A stretch of DNA of 64,000 nucleotides from Crotophaga sulcirostris (lineage: Eukaryota > Chordata > Aves > Cuculiformes > Crotophagidae): contig VYZB01000216.1 in the NCBI GenBank assembly GCA_013397455.1, forward strand, positions 765,334 to 829,333. Direction: 5' to 3'. Each line of letters begins with the position of its first letter. The stretch's first letter is position 1. Below the pieces are notes generated by a model. That model saw only the letters and a program-made list of their open reading frames with translations, was not told the origin of the DNA and did no database searches. Below, piece by piece: positions 23,101 to 33,289 of the stretch. The translations under genes were made by a program, and so were the position numbers.

Positions 23101-24465
23101 ACAGTCATCTATAAGTAACCCTCCAAAACTGAGGGATCACTAAACACTGTGAAAAGCATATCTTTACTGTGGAATTTACACTGCTTCCTGAGCAATTAAT
23201 TTTAAGGTCAATACACAGACATGCCAGACACAATTCACAGTCATGACCAAACAAAGCCTGTGTCTGGAACCTGAGGGCACACCTTGCCTACGCATGGTCC
23301 CAGTGACAACATGGCAGGTCTGATCTCCTACTCCCCACAGCTATTCCAGGCCCTATCATGGGCTCCCCAGAGCCAAGTCCACCCAGGAGCCAAAGCCCTG
23401 GCTCATCCTCAACCAGGGCTGGCGAGGCCCCTGACAGCCATGTTACCACACTTACCCTCTCTCTTGGGGCCTGACTCTCTCCCTGAGGGAGCTACAAAAC
23501 TCAGTCTTTCGGACCTCTAGTGTTTTAACACCAGGTCAGGGTTTTAACTACAAAAGTTGTCCTTGCCAGAGAGCCCTTTCCTAGATCTGAGAAGTACTTC
23601 TCTGCTCCTGCTCCCCAGCTGTTCCCAGTCAGCTCCGCGCTTCATCTCCTTCCTTAGAGAAAGAAAGGACCACCCTCATGTAAGCAAAAAGATAGGAAAA
23701 TGGGCATAAAGCCTTTCCCCTGGGAAGCCTACAGTGGAAAACAGAAAGAACTTCGATCCTAGAGAACTTCTTTAAGAAAAAGGGCAGCAAAATTGAATGC
23801 TTTGTAATTTTTTACCAGAAGTAACATTCAGCAGTTGAAATTATCCTTGGAAACAACTCCGTAAAGTTGCAGACATTTTACAATGCTCTAACTCCTGGTC
23901 CTCGCCTGACAAGGGCATATATGGCAGTGGCCCATCAAGAGAACTGACATATGTCAGAAGACTTTGGGTAATGCACCACAGGAGTTCATCAGAAACAGAC
24001 ATGTTTGCAGTCATGAAGCAGAAAAAGACATGAGAATTAGCTTATTTACACCTGCTATCTGTCCCAACATGAATTATAGTTGCCTAGAAGGACAGGCTAT
24101 GTACTTAGACTCCCGTGCACTTAGCTAGGCTTTTTACTAAACTAAACACATGACACAAATATTTAATCTAATTTATATTTACTTTCCAATGTTAGTTTAA
24201 TGCTAAGTAAAGGTAAGCAGGTAAACAAAAGAGGTGCTCTTCTGAACTCCTGTTTCACTTGGGGTATGAAGTCAAAGCAGACTTAATTCTAATCCATAGT
24301 CAAGTGCTGTTTTGCATGATAACCCCATGGCTGATCAGAGAAAAGTATGCTGTAAGAACCATGTCCCTCTTTCCCTTGGGTGAGAAGTATTTGTTGTGCA
24401 AATATAAAAATACTCCAAAATCCCAAGTCCTATCGATGTTTGGAAAATTACTATTTTGATCTTAA
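20190..24465. other. Unique DNA with two possibly constrained blocks and one GC-richer block
   Basis: No gene is supported. Around 20940-21260 and 22050-22150 the sequence is complex and non-repetitive with ATTTAAATGG, CTAATGATC and TTAAATTAG type motifs of the kind seen in conserved noncoding elements, but conservation cannot be judged from one sequence. About 23220-23660 is GC-richer, with a 78-codon proline-rich open frame (23284-23520) that lacks any recognisable domain. Confidence 0.4.
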
Positions 24466-24469
24466 ATCT

Positions 24470-24888
24470 GCTATGAGGACAGGCTGAGAGCGTTGGGGTT
24501 GTTCAGCCTGGAGAAGAGAAGGTTCTGGGGAGACCTTATAGTGGTCTTCCAGTACCCAAAAAAAGCCTACAAAAAAGCTGGGAAGGGACTTTTTACAAGG
24601 GCAAGTACGAAAGGGACGAGAGGGAACGGCTTTAAATTGGAAGGGGGAAGATTTAGAAGAGACATTAGAAAGAAATTCCTCACAATGAGGCTAGTGAGAC
24701 ACTGGAACAGGTTGCCCAGGGAAGCTGTGGATTCCACCTCCCTGAAAGTGTTCAAGGCCAAGTTGGATGGAGTCTTGAGCAGCCTGGGTGGGTGGGAGGT
24801 GTCCCTGCTCATGGCAGAACGGTTGGAACTAGGTGATCTTTAAGGTCTCTTCCAACCGAAGCCATTCTATGATTCTTTGATTCTACGA
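24470..24888 (+). mobile_element. CR1 retrotransposon, 3' end fragment
   Basis: This copy holds the last part of the CR1 ORF and the short 3' UTR. The translation of the plus strand includes LEKRRFWGDLIVVFQYPKKA, then RKKFLTMRLVRHWNRLPREA and a segment ending in the region of GWEVSLLMAE, all typical of the CR1 C-terminus. The 3' end reads TCTCTTCCAACCGAAGCC, then ATTCTATG, ATTCTTTG, ATTCTACG, the variable 8-base tail of the family. It is severely 5'-truncated, the normal outcome of CR1 insertion. The frame is open for 116 codons, so the copy is moderately young compared with the one at 43977-45078. Confidence 0.94.
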
Positions 24889-24889
24889 A

Positions 24890-27735
24890 AACAACCTTCT
24901 GGGAGATGGCAGAGGAAAAATACATTATATAAATTAAAAGCAATTGAAATATTTCTCATGCCTCCTTTTTCCTCTATATTCCAACTCGAAGCTGAAAATT
25001 GAGCAACCAGGGAAAAGATTCTGACAACTCTTATATCATGTTTAGTTACCTGAGTGTATTTACACTTCTGCTGGCTTGAGATCAGACTCATTTTCAACAA
25101 GATTTAGCAAATTATGTAATTTAAAAGTCAATGTAATTCATTTCTCTATTTTTATAATTTTGAACAAGCAACATGTAAAGTGTGAGTCTTAAGGAAAGGA
25201 GATAACTGTGATTTAATTCATTAAGGTGAAAATGATGCAGTAAAGGATGAGGGGTGGGGGTGGGGGAACAAAACAAGTTAAGTATAAGGTCCTGAAGGAG
25301 AAATCCCACATTTCAGTGATGTGTTATACATTATATAAAGATACTGCCCATTCTTTTGACCTCAAGATTTTACAAACAACTTTAGCTGATTTAGCTGTGA
25401 ACTGTAGAGTTTGTCCATCCTCAGACATGAGTTCCCACTCCTCCTCTTGGGCTGCATTGCTACAGAGTACTTTTGGGATGCATTCAGTGAATTCTCATAT
25501 CTAATTTAAAAGTATATTTTGGTGGTTGTTTTCAGACCAGCAAGGAATCTGAATTACACTATGACAAGCACTGTGAAGAAAAAATCAAGGGTGGAAGCAC
25601 GGGGCCAGGATCACATGATACAGGATTCCCTTTTTCATACAGACATTGCTTTAGATCAGTATGTGTCAGACCACAAGAGTGCACCCTGAGCATTGTGCTC
25701 TTCATACAGCTCTGATGGATTTCCAAAATTTCCCCAAAGGTAGGTTCTCAGCACAGAGCAGAAGGTAATAGTGTTGTTGCTGGTTTACACTAGTCTAGAA
25801 TCAGGCCCATAGCCATATGCATGATTATATTTAAATATATATATGTATTCCTGTAGATCTTCATGATATGGCACACGTTTGTCTGTGTAGGTTTATAAAT
25901 ATATGCCTGTACATATATATACACATCAGATATGAGATATACATAGACATTACAAGCTCTTGAAATCCTTCTCTCCTGCACTAACATCAGAATATTTCCA
26001 ATATTACTTTGATCTGCAACATTTCTCTCACCTCTAAAGACAATTAAGGATGAAAAAGTTACACATTAAGTGGTCCCATTATGAATTAATTTGCTAGTGC
26101 TTTTTATTATCACAGAGGATGATGAATTAATTTGGTATTCAAGTATTGTTCATTTCTACCTCCAATAAGAGTTCTCTTACAACGCACCATTAGTTAAATG
26201 TACCATCACAATAAAAATCTAACCCCTCCAAAAAGCCTTTAGATTACTTTAAATAATGAGCCCTCAGAGTAGCTGAATTGCCACTATAAATTAAGAAATG
26301 TTGCATTCTGGTAAGAATATAATCTTTAGGTAGTGTCAGTTTACAAGAGCAACAGTGAAGCTCAATAATTCTGTCTCCCAATTTAATTGTATAAAAAAGA
26401 GATAAAGAAATAAAAAAGAAAAAAAAGAGAAAGAAAAACCTTTTCTAGGGCCCACGTATGCTCCCGCTTGTACACCACAGTTATAAAATGAAAATCATAG
26501 ATTCTAGCTTCAGTACTAAAAGAATAAATGTCAGCCACCTACCCATGTGTCATTATCAAATATCATTAGTACACACCTACCTGTGTGCCAAAGACTTTAA
26601 TAGAACTACTATATAAGGTAACATGAAAGAACACTTGTAATCAAATCAGATGCAAGTTCTTTTTATGACATAAGCAACCGGATATTTCTCCTTTAGTTTG
26701 TCTCCTAACCACCTTACAATCTGTATAGAAATCACTCTCTTAGCCTTTTAATTAGCATCTTCATGTGAAGAAGCTTTAATTCAGAGAGACTGATTTTACT
26801 ACGTAAGCCTTCTCTAGTATATCAGAAATGTGAACTACAGTTCTTACAGCTCATGTTAGTGGCATACACAAAATGCTGTAGAAATTCATACATGTTTATC
26901 TATCTTACCAGTCAAACTGTACAATACTCTGAAGGATTTTTCTCTTGCTCTTCTTGACACTTCATTGTTTTTTCTAAACTTTAAACCACTGACACTGAAA
27001 TTTTTGCTCACATTTCAGACAGCATCATTCTACAGGTTAGGCAGATAAGAACAATGGGTACTTGTCCTAACCCACGCTGATTTTGATGGATTTAAAAAAA
27101 AAAACAAACTTTGTAAAAGAGATTCAATGAGCCTATGAACTTTTAATTTGATGCATACCTGCTCTTCAACACACAGATGTAAAAATGCAATCCAGTAGCT
27201 AACACTGGCAGCATTAAATATAGAACAATCCCTACTCTGTATAGAACAATCTACATCTATGCTAGTGGATTGAAATCACAAGCAAGAGTTCCATCCTGTT
27301 GTTTCCCATACTGTTAAATGATTAGCACAGTTTTGGCCTGGGTCAGTCGTACTCTTCATAACAATGCCCAGGGTATTTCTAAGGTTGATTAGAATGGAAA
27401 CTATTACTAACAAACCAGTCCAATGTGGAAAGTAATAGGAGAGTTTAGGTGTGTGAATGCAAACTCTGCCATGGTAGGCAGCCTCAGGGGCAAGACCAAT
27501 CTCTGTCTCATTTGATTTGTTTTCTGAGTGTAGACATAACTGAAGAATTGCACTAGTAGCATACACTTATAAATAGAGTTGTTCAGGAATTTCCATTGAA
27601 ATAATAATTTTTTTTTCCTGTAGAAAGTACTGGTTCATTAAAACTGAGACCTTTTGTGGAAATGTTCATATCAGTTTCAGAAAAAAAAAGAATGGTTAAT
27701 CAAAATTAGATACAGGAATGACATTAGCAACCAGA
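24890..27735. other. Unique AT-rich noncoding DNA
   Basis: Contains a short poly-G patch (GGGGTGGGGGTGGGGG at about 25251-25266), an AT-rich alternating tract near 25825-25925 and a poly-purine A/G stretch at about 26392-26438. Around 26040-26180 the motif GATGAATTAATTTG or a near copy occurs twice about 40 bases apart in otherwise complex sequence. Open frames up to 96 codons (27276-27566, minus) have no recognisable domain. Confidence 0.5.
26392..26438 (+). repeat. A/G-rich low-complexity tract
   Basis: About 45 bases made up almost only of A and G (AAAAAGAGATAAAGAAATAA and similar). It has no coding or transposon context. Confidence 0.85.
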
Positions 27736-27741
27736 AAGGTC

Positions 27742-27862
27742 AACAGCTGATAGGATATTCACCTGGCATGTGAGATACTGAAGTTTAAGTCCCTGTTTTA
27801 AATCAGCTAGAACAAAGACTTGTGCCCTCGTCTTATTCAGCCTGCACAACTATTCTGAATTA
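27742..27862 (+). repeat. Ancient tRNA-derived SINE-like repeat
   Basis: The block reads GATAGGATATTCACCTGGCA, then TGTGAGATACTGAAGTTTAA, then GTCCCTGTTTTAAATCAG, then AGAACAAAGACTTGTGCCCT. It resembles an old amniote repeat I recall from reptile and bird DNA with the order: tRNA-like head (TTAGGGCACTCACCTGGGAT), B-box region (GGTTCAAGTCCCTGCTC), then AATCAGG and a partly complementary GACTTGAACC. The second part can fold back on the first: AAGTCCCTGTT and AACAAAGACTT are imperfect complements. The family name is not certain. Confidence 0.5.
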
Positions 27863-27869
27863 ATAGCTA

Positions 27870-30800
27870 CACTGAGATGAAGCACAGTTATTTTTTCATT
27901 CTTTATTTTTTACCTGGTAAATTTTATATTTCCATCCATGGGGAAGAGATTTTTTAACAATTTCCCCGAAGTTTTAACCATAAATTATATCTCCCTCTGC
28001 CCCTTCTCTTCTTTGATGTCCACCAAATACCAATCCAACCATCTGTATGTTCTTTTTTTACTTAAGGGTTAAGCACATAATTTTGATCTTTTATTTGATC
28101 CTGCAGCAGGAACTTAGATCATAATCACGGACAACTGACAAGAATGGTATATAAAAAAGGAAATGTATGTTATATCCATGTTATTAAGGACATCACTCAA
28201 TGAATTTTAGTTGAGACAAAATGCACAAAAAATCACAGAAGTTGTTACACAAGGACCCTACAGGAGATTATTGGTAAAATCTGTGAGATATGGACATGGA
28301 TGCACTGCTCAAAAAGGACACTATTTCAGTTGTCTTAGGAGCCAGGGAACAGGATGACTTCAGCAGTTCAGTAGACAATATCATATCACTGAGCAGACAC
28401 AAAAATAGATAGTATGATTGAGATGATACACACAATTCAGTGAGGTTTTACAACGATTTGTACTACAATGTATCTAACTTTCCTAAATTTATGATACAGC
28501 AACAGGGCTAAAAATGCACAAGACAGGTTGCACTGCAAAGTGTTATTATTAAAGTGTCAGGTTGCTTATTGTATTCTGTTAGACTGCCTATTACCAGAAT
28601 TTATCGAATCATCTAATTTTTCCATGATTATATATAAGGTTGTGTATTTATGCTGGTTCAATTGAATTGCATTGGCAGCAGAGATCCATGCTACAGCCTT
28701 GCCTCAAAAAACTAATGTCTTCAAACTCATTCTGGACTGATCACATCTGTTGATAATTGCAGTATATCTTAGTCATGCCTGCGCAATTGTCTCATCCTCC
28801 TGGTGTACAGCAGATTTAAGTGGTTTCTTCAAAGTAGGTCATAGTTTCACAACACCTCAGCCACCTCCAGTTTTCCTTGACAAAGTGTCAGAAGGACACT
28901 TGCCAGTATATGAGGCCATGAGATGCAAATGAAGGTAATCCTCTTTAGTACTTTGCATGTGCATGTGTCTTTCTTCTCTCTATAGTGTTTTCCTTTCTTA
29001 TTTTGTATTCTTTTTACTTTTTTTTCTTTGGGGACAAAAGAAGAAGTTTATATCTGTTCTTTTTGTTCTCATGGTTTCATGCACTCCAAAAAAAAAGACT
29101 GAATTTAATGCTTCTGTACTAGAAGATTTAGCATGTTTTTCAGCCTGTCACTGAACTGATGTAAGGCAGCACAACTATGCTTTTCCCAGCTGAGCTTGGA
29201 TAGGTTTGTTCACCAGAGTTCAAGTTCCTTCCAACAACTAACTGCAGTTTCAAACTATTCTCCATCCATATCCAATCTCTGTGAGTGGATCAGCCCATGC
29301 CCCTTCTTCCAGACTGTAAATTTGCTGGTTTTAAAGATTTAATAGTGGGGTTGTGGCAGTGACAGCTCTATTTGTGGCACACCTCCCTTCCCACAGTTGA
29401 CAGAAGTCTAGTGCCCAGCCATAAAGTTCAACTCTCCAACACCTTATCAATCAGTTTCCTTGCGTGACCCATTTCAGGAATGATTTAAATGAGGTAGTGC
29501 AGATTCTTCAGTGAGTGAATAAAAAAACTGGAAAGAAGAGCAAGCTTTAAATTATTCCTCTAATACAACAGTTCTTTCAGTGGATTGTTTTGCTTTTATA
29601 TTAAATCACAAATGTTACAAAAGATGGAAAGGGGGAAGTATTTCATTAAAGAAATAGAACAAGTTCTTATTTGAGAACCCTAATGGCTTCTCCCTTCCTT
29701 AAAAATGTCCTGTTCATGACATGAATTAAATGTCATTCTTTCTCTGTGTTTATCACCATTCAATCCAGACCATCACAGTTTGCGCTGTGAATTTCAAAAA
29801 CATTGAATTTCTCCCCAGTCTTGGGTTATGCCTGCTATTCCAAAAATTACAGGTGTGGGAAGGGCTAGGGAAAGACTACAGAATTGCTGAGAAGTGTCTT
29901 TGTTTCTCAAGAGAAAAAGAAATTATCGTCTGGCTTAACCATTTATCATACAGGTTTCCTTTCTGTCTGTATTGGTACAGGCATTGGCATGTTTCATTCA
30001 ACTTATTAGGCAGGGCTGCCTGGGATGCATTCTGAAATAATTTGTTGAACTGGGGTCAGGGAATGGGAAAAAGGAGGATAGCTTGTCTCCAGAAATGGAG
30101 GCAAGGTACAAAGCAAACACAAGCTGCAAATTTATCCTCTCCTACCCCTTCACAATACAAAGAAGACTGTACTCAACTGTCTAGAAAAGGAAGCAAGGTT
30201 GCCTTGCATAGTAACGCCTCTCAGACCTACCAACTACTGAGCGATTACTACTGCTAAAGAATACATTGTAATAAAGCACATGACAAAATAGTCAGTGTTA
30301 GGAAAAAACCCTCATAAACCAAGCTGTAACCAGAAAAAACACAGAGAATTTCAATCAAAATCTATCACTTTACTTACTCTTGTACCTATTTTTGCGCCTT
30401 TCACAATCCTTATTAACCAAGCGTAAGTCGCTTCAGATTTAAGGGTAGTAAAGCAATCCATTCTGCAGATAAAATTAGGGAGACAAAGCAGAAAGTCAAA
30501 GAAAAAATTAGAAACTAAAGCAAACCAGTGAACAAACCAAAAGATTCTTACATAACACACTCAACTCAGCTGTTTTACCTTCACCTGTTTCCCATTTCAT
30601 ATTGTTTCTTAAATGACTTTGTTACAGTGAAAACCTCTGGTCAAGTCCCTTTGCACTGTCAAGTACTCTTCTCCAAATCAGTCAAGAGGTTTAAACTTTT
30701 CTCTTTTTTTGCCTATTTTAGAGACAGTTGCTTTAACACCAGTTATCAAAAAACACTTTTCAGAAAGTCTAAATTTCTGTTCTTGTGAATAAGTGTCCAC

Positions 30801-31455
30801 TTTGGAAACAGAAAGGGGCACAAAGTCAGGTCCCAACTACTTCAAAAGTGTAAAAGTGAAAATAAAAGAAAAAATAACGAAAGTTTAAGGCAGGTATAGG
30901 TACAAGAGTAAGGGTGTAAGTTCAAAACAAGAATCTAAAGGATCTACATGAAGACATGAAATAGAGAATTTGAGGGCAGCTAAATTGTATGTTGACCACT
31001 TGTCTGAACAGTCACAGTAATTTGAGACCTCACAAATTCAGACCCTGCTTCAAAACAGATCATTCATTTCCAAGGTATTTAAACCAACTACTGCACTCCC
31101 GTAGCAGAGTTTCTGCAGTTTCCAGTGAGAAATACAGAACTGGTCTTGTACAATATACTTCAGAATATGAAAGACTAAAGATCCCAGACACACTGAGACC
31201 CCAAGGAGTCTTAACAAATCCTTGACACATCTTGTTCGGTAGAAAGGGCATGTTGATGAATCCCTTTTTCTGGGAATATTAGCCCAGCACATCTAATAAC
31301 TTTGAGCTCAGCAGTGGTTATTTTACATGTATATTTTCAATTTTTCTTGTATAAAAAATCCACAATTTGTTTCTTGTTCACCTCTGTATAGACATTCCTA
31401 GCCCTATGGGGGGTGGTGCAGAAATATTTATGACCCATTAGTAATGTTACTTGCA
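27870..31455. other. Unique noncoding DNA
   Basis: Complex AT-rich sequence with many short open frames on both strands (maximum 101 codons at 29730-30035). None shows a domain, and none has paired splice sites that would make an exon convincing. No transposon family is recognised until the LTR at 31458. Confidence 0.5.
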
Positions 31456-31457
31456 TC

Positions 31458-32172
31458 TGACGTGCAGAAACAAACTCCACAACTCACAAAGAGTTATAAA
31501 GCAGGTACGTTTATTACGACGTCGGGCACAGGTTGGATAATTCCAAAAAGCACTGTGCACAGAATGAAAGGCAGGTTGATATTTATTGTCAAAGACATGC
31601 ACTTTTAATACATTCCTGAAGATAGGCCAATTGTCCTGAACAAAAGGCAGGTGATAGTCATCATCCTGAAGATAAGCCAGTCATCATCCTGAAGATAGGC
31701 TAATTGTCCTGAACAAAAGGCAGGTGATATTCTATTTAATTCCAGGAAATTATTTACATTTGTTCTCCCCCTTTGCATGTGCAGTTTCCTCGGGTAGTGG
31801 TCAGATGAGGGTCTTGGGGTGGAAGGCTGGAGAGTCTTCCTCGTGATTGCTAGTAACTTCTGGTCTTTGTGCAGATGTAGTTGGTCCTGATCTTTCTCCA
31901 AACCTCAGAGATCTGGGGATCCGTGAAGCTCCTCTCTTACCTCTTGAGGGGATTTGAAACTTCCCCTTTTATCTCCTGAGGGGATTTGGAACTTCTTCCT
32001 TATCACCACACAGCGCCCCCCTATGGTGCAAGGCGCCATAAGGCCTGGCAAAAGCTACTCAACCTCCCTTCCTTCCCCCTGCGTGCCCGTAGGGAGACAG
32101 CTGACTGAATACCTAAACTACATTAAAGGTTATACAAAAGGCCTATATTTATTTTGCTGAAATCCTGCATCA
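31458..32172 (-). mobile_element. Solo LTR of an endogenous retrovirus
   Basis: Read on the minus strand the element starts TGATGCAGG and ends CTGCACGTCA, giving the TG...CA borders and short inverted ends expected of an LTR. A 4-base direct repeat, CATC on the plus strand, flanks it (31454-31457 and 32173-32176), consistent with an integration duplication. Two AATAAA signals are seen on the minus strand, in GTAATAAACG (31510-31515) and CAATAAATATC (near 31580); the first lies about 55 bases before the 3' border, followed by CTGCTTTATAACTC and GAGTTGTGGAGTTTG, a tail familiar from bird LTRs. No internal retroviral sequence lies next to it, so it is a solo LTR left by recombination. A 42-base segment is duplicated inside. 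The exact family is not assigned. Confidence 0.8.
31615..31729. repeat. Internal 42-bp direct duplication within the LTR
   Basis: A unit beginning CCTGAAGATAGGCCAATTG and ending GGCAGGTGATA occurs at 31615-31656 and again at 31688-31729 with one mismatch. The 31-base spacer contains a further partial copy of the CCTGAAGATA start. A second short repeat, about 23 bases around GAGGGGATTTG, occurs at 31941-31963 and 31973-31995. Such duplications are common in the U3 enhancer region of LTRs, which is where these lie. Confidence 0.9.
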
Positions 32173-32299
32173 CATCTTCCTTACTGACCTGCTCCTTGAG
32201 GAGAATTAATACTTTTCTATTCCACTCTGGCTGTTCTCTCAGTTGGAAGTCTTATCCATGCATCTGAAGCTTCAAACCTGGATTTACTTTTTTTCAGTA

Positions 32300-33286
32300 T
32301 GTGTGAGAGAAAAAAATGTAAGTTAGTGTGAGAATGATGGAACACTAAAGTTTTTTGTATAGTTCTATTGAGTCTGCATGGCAGGGTTTTTGCAGCAGGG
32401 GCACGAGGAACTACAGGGGTGGCTTCTGTGAGAAGATGCCAGATGCTTCCACCATGTCCTATAGAGTCCATGACAGCTGGCTCCAAGATTCGTCATTGCC
32501 AAAAGTCAAGCCAGTCAGTGATGATAGTGGCACCCCTGTGACATCTAAGAAGTGGGGAAAAAAATGCAAGGCAGCAGCAGCCAGAGAGAGGAGTGAGAGT
32601 TTGTGAAAGAAACAACAGTGCCAATAGGAAGCTCAGTGAAGAAGGAGGAGGAGGATGTGCTCCAGACACTGGAGGAGAGTTTCCTTCTGCAGCTCTTGAT
32701 GAAGACCATGGTGAGGTTGGCTGTCCCCTTGCAGCATATGAAGGTCCACAGTGAAGCAGATATCCACCTGCAGCCCATAGAGGACCCCACAGTGGAGCAG
32801 GGAAATAGGGAAGGGGAAGGACCTGTGTTGGAGAAGCTACATTGGAGAACTGTCTTATGTGGGTGGGATCCCAGAGTGGAGCAGGGAAAGAGATTGAGGA
32901 GGAAGATGCTGCAGAGTCAGTGTGCAATGAACTGACTGCAAACCCTATTCGTCATCTCCGTGCGCCGCTCAGGAGGAAGAAGTAGTGAATCCAGGAATTA
33001 AGTTGAGCCTGTGAAGAAGGGGGGGTTCAGGGAAGGATGTTTTAAGAATTGTTTTTATTTCTTATTGCCCTACTCTGATTCTTGATTGGCCATAAATTAA
33101 ATTAAATTCTCCAAGTCAAGTCTGTTTTGCCTGTCAGAGTAATTGGTGAGTGATGTACCTGCTCTGATCTTGACCCACAAGCCTTTTGTTAAATTTTCTC
33201 TCCCCTGCCTAGTCAAGGAAGAGGAGTGATAAAGTGACTCGGTGGAGATCTGGCACCTGGCGCCCAGCCAAGGTCAATCCACCACA
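32300..33286 (+). mobile_element. Avian LTR-like retrotransposon repeat (solo)
   Basis: The stretch matches a repeat widely seen in bird genomes. Its recognisable parts in order are TGCAGCAGGGGCACGAGGA (32390), GCCAGATGCTTCC, a purine run after ATCTAAGAAGTGG that corresponds to the TATA-like region (32550), a GGAGCAG-rich middle with several diverged GGACCCCACAGTGGAGCAG-type units (32740-32890), GTTTTTATTTCTTATTGCCC (33050), a CATAAATTAAATTAAA poly(A)-signal-like block (about 33090-33106), TAATTGGTGAGTGATG (33143) and a 3' end reading CCAAGGTCAATCCACCACA at 33286. The 3' end closes with CA. The 5' border is approximate. Open frames of up to 144 codons inside it are by-products of the GA-rich repeats. 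I read it as an ERV LTR; the family name is left open. Confidence 0.7.
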
Positions 33287-33289
33287 ACG

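Noticed and set aside
32493..32935. Overlapping open frames of 144 (minus) and 110 (plus) codons
   Set aside because: They lie in the GA-rich repeated units of an LTR-like repeat and show no domain.
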